Shown here one piece after another: positions 42,993-50,975 of a stretch of 64,000 nt of DNA (positions are counted from its first letter, which is position 1; each line of letters begins with the position of its first letter). The DNA is taken from positions 124,001 through 188,000 of the forward strand of contig NZ_JACHGT010000017.1 of NCBI RefSeq assembly GCF_014202425.1, read 5' to 3'. Position numbers and translations under genes: made by a program. Source of the stretch: Phytomonospora endophytica (GTDB lineage Bacteria; Actinomycetota; Actinomycetes; Mycobacteriales; Micromonosporaceae). The notes beneath the pieces are model-generated. The model did no database searches. It had not been told where the DNA came from and saw nothing but the letters and a program-made list of their open reading frames with translations.

Positions 42993-43370
42993 TCACGCGA
43001 TGAGCAGCAGCGCGCCGATCACGAGCATGGCCAGCGCGGTGGCGGCGTGCACGCCGTAAGCGGTCGCCTTGGGGCCCTTGGCGCGCAACACGATCAGCGC
43101 GTCTCCGGCCGGTACGACGGTGGCGGCCAGCATGACCGCGGCCAGCAGGTGGGGCGTCCCGCCGATCAGGACGACCAGGATGACCAGTCCCAGCCCGATG
43201 TCGCGCATGGCCTTGACCCGAAGCCACGAACGAAATGTGGGGTCGTCGGTGTCGGTCCCGGGAATGCCGAATCCGGCGGAGGCCTTCGGCACCCAGAACG
43301 GAGCGGTGCCCATGAATACGACGCCCACGCCGGTCAGCCCGGCGAGCACGGTGGCGATGGTGGTGAGCAT
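42993..43370 (-). CDS. DUF4267-type small membrane protein
   Basis: ATG 43370 with GAGGAA upstream gives 125 residues. Four hydrophobic segments (about 4-24, 55-72, 75-92, 103-122) and the motifs WVPKASAGFGIPG and VKAMRDIGLGLVIL match the DUF4267 family of actinobacterial and fungal membrane proteins. It lies 7 bp after the FAD-oxidoreductase gene in the same direction and is the last gene of a three-gene operon under the divergent MarR regulator. Function is unknown. Confidence 0.8.
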   Translation of the reverse strand: MLTTIATVLAGLTGVGVVFMGTAPFWVPKASAGFGIPGTDTDDPTFRSWLRVKAMRDIGLGLVILVVLIGGTPHLLAAVMLAATVVPAGDALIVLRAKGPKATAYGVHAATALAMLVIGALLLIA

Positions 43371-43377
43371 TGGTTCC

Positions 43378-44727
43378 TCAATCCTTGGCGGGGGCGATGT
43401 TGTGGTTGAGACGGAAGGTGTTGTGGGGGTCGTAGACGGCCTTGATCTCGCTGAGTCGCCGATAGTCGGCGGGGCTGTAGGCGGCGCGGACCTGGGACGC
43501 GGCGCCGTGACCGCTGAGGTAGTTGAGGAACCGGCCGCCGGTGTCCCACGGACCAAGAGCCGCGATGATGCGCTCGTGCGCGGTACGGATCCGGCTCAGC
43601 TCGGCGCTTGCGAGTGGGGACACCAGGTTGAGCAGGAACCGCGCGTCCCGGTTGCCGACGGCGTTGGGGATGGCCGGCGGCCGCGCCATCGCCCCGCCGA
43701 GGTGACGCAGCTCGACGATGTGCGGCGTCGGCTCCTGTTCCAGCAGTGCCGGCAGCGCGTCGGAGTTCAGATCGCCGAGCATGGCGGTGGACGATTCGGC
43801 GGCGGTCGGCGCGACGGGATCGTTGTGGATGACACCGGAGTCGGCGAAGGCCATCTTCCCGACGGTGTCGATCATCGTCCCCAGCGTCCGCAGTGGCGCG
43901 ACCAGGCTCTCGGCGGTGGCCAGATCGCCTGCGGTGTAGGAGATGCGGATGTGGACCGTCCGGCGTCCACGCAGGGGCTCGGGGATCGCGGGCAGGTTCG
44001 GCGACAGGATCGAGGCGATGGAGGAGTTCATCGCCTCGGGGACCGTCGCGGTCCATTGGAGGTAGGCGTCGAAGATCTCGGCGGTCCGCTCACCGGAGAA
44101 GATCAGGGTGCCGCCGTAGATGGTCGTGACCGGCACGAGGTCGATCTCCATCCCGGTCACCACGCCGAAGTTGTCGCGGCCACCGCGCAGGGCCCAGAAC
44201 AGGTCGGGTTCATTGTCGGGGGTGACGTGCCGCAGGTGGCCGTCTGCCGTGACGACGTCGAGGGAGCGCACATGGTCGGCGGCGTAGCCGTAGGTCCGCG
44301 ACAGCAGCCCCAGACCACCGCCGAGTGTGTAGGAGACCGCGCCGACGTGCGGTGCCGAGCCGGACAGTGGAGCCAGCCCGAACGGCGCGGTCTCGCTGAC
44401 CACCTGGTTCCAGCGCGTCCCGGCGGCGACCCACGCGGTCGCCGCGTCGGGATCGACCCGGACGGCGGCCATGCGCTCGGTGGTGATCAGGACGCCGCCT
44501 TCGGCGGCGACGGCGGCCGAGGCGTGTCCTGTGCCCTGCACGGCGACGGGAAGTCCGTGGTCGGCGGCGTGCTTCACGGCCGCCTGCACGTCGGCGGGGG
44601 TGGCGGCGCCCACCACCAGGTCGGGGCGGTGCGCGCGGGCGGTCTGCCAGCCGGTGCGCTCGGCGTCGTAACGCTCGTCATCGGGGGTGAGGACGGGGCC
44701 GGTGAACCGCTCGGTCAGCTGCTTCAC
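43378..44727 (-). CDS. FAD-linked oxidoreductase, berberine-bridge/6-hydroxynicotine-oxidase type
   Basis: The 449-residue enzyme has a PCMH-type FAD-binding domain at about 35-205 with VAVQGTGHAS, where the His is the usual covalent flavin attachment site. GGLGLLSRTYGYAADHV and FWALRGGRDNFGVVTGMEI are further hallmarks, and the C-terminal BBE segment contains DPHNTFRLNHNIAP. There is no second Cys for bicovalent flavin attachment. Such enzymes oxidise alcohols, amines or sugars, often in secondary metabolism. It overlaps the upstream esterase gene by 4 bp (ATGA) and belongs to the MarR-linked operon. Confidence 0.88.
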   Translation of the reverse strand: MKQLTERFTGPVLTPDDERYDAERTGWQTARAHRPDLVVGAATPADVQAAVKHAADHGLPVAVQGTGHASAAVAAEGGVLITTERMAAVRVDPDAATAWVAAGTRWNQVVSETAPFGLAPLSGSAPHVGAVSYTLGGGLGLLSRTYGYAADHVRSLDVVTADGHLRHVTPDNEPDLFWALRGGRDNFGVVTGMEIDLVPVTTIYGGTLIFSGERTAEIFDAYLQWTATVPEAMNSSIASILSPNLPAIPEPLRGRRTVHIRISYTAGDLATAESLVAPLRTLGTMIDTVGKMAFADSGVIHNDPVAPTAAESSTAMLGDLNSDALPALLEQEPTPHIVELRHLGGAMARPPAIPNAVGNRDARFLLNLVSPLASAELSRIRTAHERIIAALGPWDTGGRFLNYLSGHGAASQVRAAYSPADYRRLSEIKAVYDPHNTFRLNHNIAPAKD

Positions 44728-45551
44728 GACTGCTCCTTCTGGTTCTGCAGGCGGGTGGCGAGGAAGCGGCCGGCGCGCTCCAGCGCCGACACCGCCTCAG
44801 GAGACTCGCCGTGCTGGAAGACGTGCGGTTGCCGGGGAGCGACCTCCAGGGTCACCGCGACCTCAGCGGAGGCGGCGTGCCCGGCCAGGCGGACGGCGTC
44901 GTCCAGCAGGAGTTCGCTGGAGCCGGCCTGGATCAGCAGTGGCGGCAGCCCGGCGAGGTCGCCGAAGAGCGGGCTGGCCTCGTGGGCGTCGGCACCGTCC
45001 AGGTACTGCCCGAACAGCCAGGCGATGGCGTCGGGGGTGAAGATCGGGTCGACGCCGTTCTTGGTCCGCATGGTCTCCCCGCTGACCGTCAGGTCCACCG
45101 CCGGGGAGAACAAGACCGCGGCGGCCGGCAGCGGGAGGCCCGCGTCGCGGGCCCGCAGCATGGTGGTCACGGCCAGCGCGGCGCCGGCGGAGTCACCGGC
45201 GAAGACCACGCGGCGCGCGTCGAGGCCGGAGTCGAGCAGTTCGCGGTAGGCGGCCAGGCAGTCATCGGGCGCGGCGGGGTAGGGGTGCTCGGGGGCCAGG
45301 CGGTAGTCGAGCGAGATCGCGCGGCCGTCCAGGTGGCGCACCAACGCGGCGGGCAGGTGGGCGGTCGAGCGAGCCGATCCGACCACGAAGCCGCCGCCGT
45401 GGAAGTACAGCAGGACGTCGCCGCCTGCCGCGGTGGACAGGGCCAGTGCCGGCCGTCCACCGAGGGTCGTCTCCGACGCCTCGACGCCGGCCGGGATGGG
45501 GCGGGTGAAGAGCGACGCGAAGTGCGCGCGCTGTTCGGCGATGGCGGTCAT
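44724..45551 (-). CDS. Alpha/beta hydrolase, hormone-sensitive-lipase (HGGG) family esterase
   Basis: ATG 45551 after GGAGGAACG gives 275 residues. The oxyanion motif FHGGGFVVGS (about 72-81), nucleophile GDSAGAAL (about 142-149) and late His in RQPHVFQHG define the HSL-type esterase family; the Asp lies about 30 residues before the His. It hydrolyses short-chain acyl esters. It is the first gene of an esterase, FAD-oxidoreductase, DUF4267 operon and is divergent from marR. A 13-bp palindrome lies in the shared promoter region. Possibly the operon degrades or detoxifies a small aromatic ester; this is inference. Confidence 0.9.
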   Translation of the reverse strand: MTAIAEQRAHFASLFTRPIPAGVEASETTLGGRPALALSTAAGGDVLLYFHGGGFVVGSARSTAHLPAALVRHLDGRAISLDYRLAPEHPYPAAPDDCLAAYRELLDSGLDARRVVFAGDSAGAALAVTTMLRARDAGLPLPAAAVLFSPAVDLTVSGETMRTKNGVDPIFTPDAIAWLFGQYLDGADAHEASPLFGDLAGLPPLLIQAGSSELLLDDAVRLAGHAASAEVAVTLEVAPRQPHVFQHGESPEAVSALERAGRFLATRLQNQKEQS

Positions 45552-45578
45552 CGTTCCTCCGAGAATTTAGTCATGCTC

Positions 45579-45591
45579 CCTGACAGTCAGG
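45579..45591. promoter_or_regulatory. Palindrome CCTGACAGTCAGG, candidate MarR operator
   Basis: Perfect 6-bp arms (CCTGAC/GTCAGG) flank one central base, 28 bp upstream of the esterase start and 64 bp upstream of marR. The position suits repression of both divergent genes. Confidence 0.5.
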
Positions 45592-45654
45592 CAACCGTAC
45601 CATCCTGAATGATATTGTCAAGAGGCCTGATCAACCTGCGGTGAGGACCTGACG

Positions 45655-46098
45655 ATGACGACCGGAACCGGTGGACCGCCGCTGCTCATGCTGCTGACGC
45701 GGATGCGCGACACCATCCTCAATGGACTCCACGACCGCCTCGCCGAAGAGGGTTTCGAAGGAGTCCGCAGCGTCCACGGATCGGTCTTCCGCACCATCGA
45801 CCCCGAGGGCTCACGGCTGACCACCCTCGCCGAACGCGCCGGACTCACCAAGCAGGCCATGGCCGAACTGGTGATGGACCTGGAAAACCGCGGCTATGTG
45901 GAACGACTGGCCGACGCGACCGACCGCCGCGCGAAGATCATCCGGCTCACCAAGGCGGGCCGGGAGGCACAGGCCGCGGCGGCCCGCATCCTCGGCGACA
46001 CCGAAAGACGCTGGGCCGGACTGATCGGCGAGGAGCAGTTCGCCGCGCTGAAAGGCACGCTGGCACAGGCGATCGAGATCGAAGCCACGTCGACGTGA
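45655..46098 (+). CDS. MarR-family transcription regulator
   Basis: ATG 45655 encodes 147 residues. The winged helix-turn-helix spans about 40-105 (LTTLAERAGLTKQAMAELVMDLENRGYVERL, then DRRAKIIRLTKAGRE), with flanking dimerisation helices. It is divergent from the esterase/FAD-oxidoreductase operon and likely controls it through the 45579-45591 palindrome, releasing DNA on binding a phenolic or similar ligand. It converges with the NACHT gene downstream. Confidence 0.9.
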   Translation: MTTGTGGPPLLMLLTRMRDTILNGLHDRLAEEGFEGVRSVHGSVFRTIDPEGSRLTTLAERAGLTKQAMAELVMDLENRGYVERLADATDRRAKIIRLTKAGREAQAAAARILGDTERRWAGLIGEEQFAALKGTLAQAIEIEATST

Positions 46099-46212
46099 CG
46101 AAACGGCCCGGCGGACGAGTGGCGTGGGGACCCTGCGACGGCCGCTGACACACTGCGTGTTCGCCGCCGCTCAGCAGCCGGTATGCGTCAAGGCGATGTG
46201 GACGAGCAGCGA

Positions 46213-48048
46213 CTACGCATCATCGTCTCGCGTCCCGCCGAGATGGTCGGCGAGCCGGGCGTGCCGGAATTGGTATTCGGCGCCGACTTGCCGGAGCACG
46301 CCGCGCCGGTGGGCGTCGTCGAGGAACCTCATGAGACTGATGGGCAGCAGCCCGGAGCGGGACAGGACGAACGCGGTCACGATCAGCTGCCCGGACGCGG
46401 TGAAGACGAGCGGGCCCAGGAGGGGTGCTGCCCAGATGAAGGGCACCACGATCCAGTCCACCACGGTTTCGGGACCACGATTCCCGAACAACACGACCGT
46501 CCAGAAGCCGAGCACGGCTCCGATCCCGATCATGGCGTGCCTGTCTCGCCGGTGCCGCTCGACGGCCCCGTCGGCCTCGTCGAACCCGCCGGTGCTCAGG
46601 CTCAGATACAACGAGCCGACGAACGTCCAGGCGGCGACCAGGCCCAGCGGAATCGCGAGCCAGGACCGGCCGAACATGAAACAACCGAGTACGCCCACGA
46701 CCAGCCCTGCCGGTGTGGCTATGCGAAGCAGCGCGCCGAACAGGAACCTGGGCCGCCACCGCCAGGGTTTCGGGGCGACCGCGACCCGGCCGAACCCGAT
46801 CATCGTCAAGACGTCGCCGCCGAACGAGCGCGCGGCCTCGACCGTGCTCGGCAGCCGCCACCACGCGACCCTGCCGTTCTCGGCATGCCGCGCCAGGAAT
46901 CCGAGCCACCGCTCGGCGTCCTCGGCGGCGTAGACGGGAAGCCTCTTCGCACCGGGCCGCACCGGACCGCGCTCACGGTAGACGGCCGGGACGTACCCGG
47001 CGAGCAGAGCCTCCTCGATGTCCCCGGCGGCCCCCAAGGCCAGGAGTTCGCCGGGATCGGCGTTGGACCGGCCGTACTCCTCACGTGCGAGGAAGGCCAT
47101 GAGCGGCGTGCGCAGCGCCGTCGCCAACGGCCCGGCCGGCTCAGCCGCCAGGCGTTCCCGCACGCCCGCCCAGTGCGCGTCACCCCCGACGCGCCCCGCA
47201 CCCAGATAGGCCGCGACGTCGGCCGGATCGACGGGCGTCAGTTCCACGACGGCGGCCCGTGCCAAGGGCATCCCGGTGGCGCCGATCAGCTCCTCGTACT
47301 CGCGGGACCGGCAGGTGACGACGAACGGCCGGTCCGAGCCGACCGCCTCGGTCAAGGCCGCCGCCGCGGCCGTCCGAACCGGGCCGGTCATCTCGTCGAG
47401 CCCGTCGAGGACCGGAATCACGCGTTCACGTTCGACCAACCCGGCGGCTTCCTCCCTGGGCAGCCACCGGTACAGCCCGTGGAGCCGCTCAGCCAGCCAC
47501 GCGTCCAGGTGCTTCGTCGCCGGATCCCAGTCGGTCACGTTCAGCAGGACCGGCACCGGATCACCTTCCGTTCGCGTGGCCAGGATCCGGCGCACGAGCA
47601 GCACGGCCGCCGAGGTCTTCCCCGCGCCCGGCTCGCCGATGACGACGAGCTGGGGCGCTGGAAGCGCACGCCAGGCGTCGGCGATGGCGGTGACGTCTCC
47701 GGCGGCGTCGCCGGGGGCGGCGGTGACCGGCCGGCGGGTGGACGCCCAGCGCACGCGGAGAGGCTCGGGACGCTCCAGGCCCCGGACCGCGGACTCCGTC
47801 CGCCACTCGCGCTCCACCGCGCGGGCGAGCAGCACGGCTGGGTCCTCGGGCGCGCGCCGGTAGGTCGCGAGGAACGAGAAGACACCGGCCGCCAGGCCGA
47901 ACGCACCGATGACACCGCCGACGAGAGTGGCGACGGCCGCGAAGTCCTTGACCGGCGCGGCGGCGAACATGACCGCGAGGACGATGGCACCGGCGAGCGC
48001 GAACGCGGCCGTAATGAGTGCGGTGATGCGTCGTCGCCGTGAGGTCAT
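46213..48048 (-). CDS. Membrane-anchored NACHT-domain NTPase
   Basis: ATG 48048 gives 611 residues. Two N-terminal transmembrane helices (about 8-30 and 38-62) precede a NACHT module: Walker A VIGEPGAGKTSA (about 136-147) and Walker B IPVLDGLDEM (211-220), followed by FVVTCRSREYEELI. After a helical middle, four or more hydrophobic segments lie between about 445 and 575. The domain order, NTPase between membrane segments, recurs in actinobacteria, usually annotated only as NACHT protein. Roles in signalling or antiphage defence are known for soluble NACHT proteins, but no nuclease or other effector domain is visible here. It is divergent from the SARP gene at 48146. Confidence 0.8.
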   Translation of the reverse strand: MTSRRRRITALITAAFALAGAIVLAVMFAAAPVKDFAAVATLVGGVIGAFGLAAGVFSFLATYRRAPEDPAVLLARAVEREWRTESAVRGLERPEPLRVRWASTRRPVTAAPGDAAGDVTAIADAWRALPAPQLVVIGEPGAGKTSAAVLLVRRILATRTEGDPVPVLLNVTDWDPATKHLDAWLAERLHGLYRWLPREEAAGLVERERVIPVLDGLDEMTGPVRTAAAAALTEAVGSDRPFVVTCRSREYEELIGATGMPLARAAVVELTPVDPADVAAYLGAGRVGGDAHWAGVRERLAAEPAGPLATALRTPLMAFLAREEYGRSNADPGELLALGAAGDIEEALLAGYVPAVYRERGPVRPGAKRLPVYAAEDAERWLGFLARHAENGRVAWWRLPSTVEAARSFGGDVLTMIGFGRVAVAPKPWRWRPRFLFGALLRIATPAGLVVGVLGCFMFGRSWLAIPLGLVAAWTFVGSLYLSLSTGGFDEADGAVERHRRDRHAMIGIGAVLGFWTVVLFGNRGPETVVDWIVVPFIWAAPLLGPLVFTASGQLIVTAFVLSRSGLLPISLMRFLDDAHRRGVLRQVGAEYQFRHARLADHLGGTRDDDA

Positions 48049-48145
48049 GGCGACATGGTGGCGGAGCCGGGCAAGGAGTTCACTCCGAGCAGCAGTTCAC
48101 CCCGAGGGCCGCGCAATCGCCGGATCGTCCATAGTGGGCGCCGTG

Positions 48146-50923
48146 ATGTTCCGCCTCCTCGGCCCGGTGAGCGCCGTTTCCGTCGGGCCCGACGGGCCGG
48201 TGTCGGTGCAGCTCGGCGGTCCTCGCCAGCGGTCGGTGCTCGCCGCGCTCCTGCTGCACGCCAATGTCGAGGTTCCCTACCGTGCGCTCGTCCCGCTGGT
48301 CTGGGACGTGCCACCGGGTTCGGCGCTGGCGAATCTGCGCAAGTACGTCTGGCAGCTGCGCCGTGCGTTCAACGTCGCCGGGCTCCCGGCCACTCGACTC
48401 ACCGGTGAAGGCGGGGTCCTGCTCACCGTCGGACCCGGTGAGCTCGACACCGACGTCTTCACCGCGCACGCGGACAAGGGCCGGATCGCCTTGGCCGCCG
48501 GGGATCCGCGAACCGCCGCCGGCGAACTTCGCGCGGCCCTGGCCGCCTGGCGCGGCGACGCGCTCACGGGCGTCGAACCGACCGAGCGGCTCACCGCCGT
48601 CGCGCTCGGCCTCACCGAGCAGCGGGCGGCCGTCGAGCTTCTCCACGCGCGCGCCCGGCTCGCTCTCGGTGAACATCAGGACGTGGTCGGCGACCTGCGC
48701 GGGCTCCTGATCGCCGACCCGACGCGCGAGGAGGTCGTCCGGCTGTCCATGCTCGCCCTGTACCGCGCCGGGCGTCGCAGCGAGGCCCTGGCGCTGTTCC
48801 GCGCGACGAGCGAACGCCTCGCCGACCAGGGACTGGAGCCCGGTGCGCCGCTGGCCGAATTGCACCGCGGGGTCCTCCGCGACGATCCCGTTCTCGGCGC
48901 CGAGAGGCCACCCGTCACGCGTTCGGTCCCGGACAGCCCGGACGTCCCGGCGCAGCTCCCGCACACCGTGGAGGCCTTCGCCGGACGCGCGGCGGCACTG
49001 TCCGAACTGGACGGTCTGCTGGCCGGATCCCGCGCCGTCGCGGTGGTCTCGGGCTCGGCCGGGGTCGGCAAGACCACCCTCGCGGTGCATTGGGCACATC
49101 GTGCGCGAGGCGCCTTTCCCGACGGTCAGCTGTACGTGGACCTGCACGGTTTCGGTCCGGCCGCGGCCGTGGTGGATCCGTCGGAGGCGCTGAGGCGTCT
49201 CCTCACCGCGCTCGGTGCCGCCGGGCGCGAGATCCCCGACGGACTCGACGAACGCGCCGCCCACTTCCGCTCCCTTGTGGATGGACGCGGGCTCCTGGTG
49301 GTCCTCGACAACGCCCGCGACGCCGCGCAGGTCCGTCCCCTTCTGCCCGGCTCCGCCGGTTCGGTGACCGTGGTGACCAGCCGCGATCTGCTGTCCGGTC
49401 TGGTGACCACCCACGCCGCGCGTCCCGTCGTCCTCGGCGCGCTCACGTTCGCGGAGTCCCGCGACCTCCTCGCCGCGCGCCTGGGCACCGATCGGGTCGC
49501 CGCCGAGCCGGCGGCCGTCCGCCGCTTGATCGAGCTGTGCGCGCACCTCCCGCTGGCCCTGGCGATCACCGCGGCCCGTGCCGCCGTCAGTACGGGGAAG
49601 TCGCTGCACGCTCTCGGCGGCGAGCTGGCCGAAGCCAGACTCGACGCCTTCGCCGACCACGACCCCGAAGCCGACCTGCGCACCGTCTTCTCCTGGTCGT
49701 ACACGGCTCTCTCGGCACCGGCGGCACGCCTGTTCCGGCTCTTCGGGCTGCTCCCGCTGCCCGACCTGTCGGTGGCCGAGGCCGTCGCCCTCACCGGAAA
49801 CGGTGAAAGCGAGACGCGGGACGCGCTCGCCGAACTGGCCGCGGCACACCTGTTCACCGAACGCGCCCAGGGCCGCTTCGGAGCCCATGATTTGCTGCGC
49901 GAGTACGGTTCAGAGCGCGCGGAACTGGAGTGCGAGGAGGCCGAGCGCCGGGCCGCCCGCGAGCGGATACTCGGCTACCTCGCACACGCCGCGCACGACG
50001 CCTCCTCGGTCCTGCAGGCGGGCAGGAGCGAGTGCAAGTCACCACCCTTTGTGGACGGTGTGCGCCGGGAGCCCTTTCTGGACAAGGAGACGGCGGCCAC
50101 CTGGTTGTTCGCCAATGCCGACACCGTGCTCGCCCTGATCACCATGGCCACGAAGAACGGCCACGACGCCTTCGTCTGGCCGATGACCGAGGCCATCGCC
50201 TGGACGCTGAGCCGGGAATGGCGCTGGGGCGACATGCTGGCTTCCTGCAGGTCCACGGTGGAGGCCGCCGATCGGCTCGGCAGCAAGCCGGCGGCGGCCT
50301 ACGCGCATCGCATGTGCGGCTACGCACTGTCCTACCTGGCCGGTCCGGCCGAGGTCGATGAGCACTACCGTGCCTCGGCCGACCTGTACCTCGAAGTCGG
50401 CGACCCGGACGGTGTCGGGCAGCTGGAGCGGCAACTGGGCGGCGCGATGCTCCGGTGGGGCCGTCCACGGGAGTCGCTGGAGCACAACCGCCGGGCTTTG
50501 AAGATGTACCGTGCCGCCGGCAACGGCTCCGGTGTCGCCAACACCCTCAACGGGATCGGCTGGGCGCACTTCACCCTCGGCGAGTACGCGGACGCGCTGT
50601 CGGCCTGCGAGGAGGCCCTCGCCATCCAGCTCGAAGACGACGAGTACGGGGCCGTCGCCACGTGGGACAGCCTCGGACAGATCCACCTCAAGACCGGCGC
50701 GCACACTCGGGCGCTGGAGTGCGTGAAGGCGGCGGTCGCGCTGGCGGGCAGAGTCGGCGGCGAGGTTCTGCTGGCCCGGACCTATGAGGGCCTGGCGGAG
50801 GTTCACCGCACGATGGGCGACCCCGCGTCGGCCCGGGACGCCTGGAACCGGGCCTTGGCGATCCATCGTGAGCACAAGACCGGCGCCGACCGAGCGATCC
50901 GCCGGAAACTGGCCGAACTCTGA
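48146..50923 (+). CDS. AfsR/SARP-family regulator with NB-ARC and TPR domains
   Basis: ATG 48146 (or the in-frame GTG codons at 48143 or 48134; no clear ribosome site) begins MFRLLGPVSAV, the usual SARP start, giving about 925 residues. OmpR-type DNA-binding domain about 1-90, BTAD about 95-245 (LSMLALYRAGRRSEALALFRATSER), NB-ARC with P-loop GSAGVGKTTLAVHWAH near 305-320 and Walker B LLVVLDNARDAAQVRPLLP, TPR repeats about 720-900. The open frame upstream of 48134 is antisense to the NACHT gene and not part of the protein. Spacing suggests a shared promoter region with the NACHT gene. Confidence 0.92.
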   Translation: MFRLLGPVSAVSVGPDGPVSVQLGGPRQRSVLAALLLHANVEVPYRALVPLVWDVPPGSALANLRKYVWQLRRAFNVAGLPATRLTGEGGVLLTVGPGELDTDVFTAHADKGRIALAAGDPRTAAGELRAALAAWRGDALTGVEPTERLTAVALGLTEQRAAVELLHARARLALGEHQDVVGDLRGLLIADPTREEVVRLSMLALYRAGRRSEALALFRATSERLADQGLEPGAPLAELHRGVLRDDPVLGAERPPVTRSVPDSPDVPAQLPHTVEAFAGRAAALSELDGLLAGSRAVAVVSGSAGVGKTTLAVHWAHRARGAFPDGQLYVDLHGFGPAAAVVDPSEALRRLLTALGAAGREIPDGLDERAAHFRSLVDGRGLLVVLDNARDAAQVRPLLPGSAGSVTVVTSRDLLSGLVTTHAARPVVLGALTFAESRDLLAARLGTDRVAAEPAAVRRLIELCAHLPLALAITAARAAVSTGKSLHALGGELAEARLDAFADHDPEADLRTVFSWSYTALSAPAARLFRLFGLLPLPDLSVAEAVALTGNGESETRDALAELAAAHLFTERAQGRFGAHDLLREYGSERAELECEEAERRAARERILGYLAHAAHDASSVLQAGRSECKSPPFVDGVRREPFLDKETAATWLFANADTVLALITMATKNGHDAFVWPMTEAIAWTLSREWRWGDMLASCRSTVEAADRLGSKPAAAYAHRMCGYALSYLAGPAEVDEHYRASADLYLEVGDPDGVGQLERQLGGAMLRWGRPRESLEHNRRALKMYRAAGNGSGVANTLNGIGWAHFTLGEYADALSACEEALAIQLEDDEYGAVATWDSLGQIHLKTGAHTRALECVKAAVALAGRVGGEVLLARTYEGLAEVHRTMGDPASARDAWNRALAIHREHKTGADRAIRRKLAEL

Positions 50924-50934
50924 CCCGCGGCGCC

Positions 50935-50970
50935 CCGAAGGGAGGACCCCCGACGGGGCCCTCCCTTCGG
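50935..50970. terminator. Bidirectional terminator between convergent genes
   Basis: CCGAAGGGAGG (50935-50945) pairs with CCTCCCTTCGG (50960-50970), extended inside by CCCC/GGGG. It lies between the SARP stop at 50923 and the end of the repeat-protein gene at 50976. Confidence 0.8.
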
Positions 50971-50975
50971 TTCGG

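Noticed and set aside
46183-48042. 619-codon plus-strand frame
   Set aside because: It is antisense to the NACHT gene, low-complexity and Arg/Gly/Asp-rich, without any recognisable motif.
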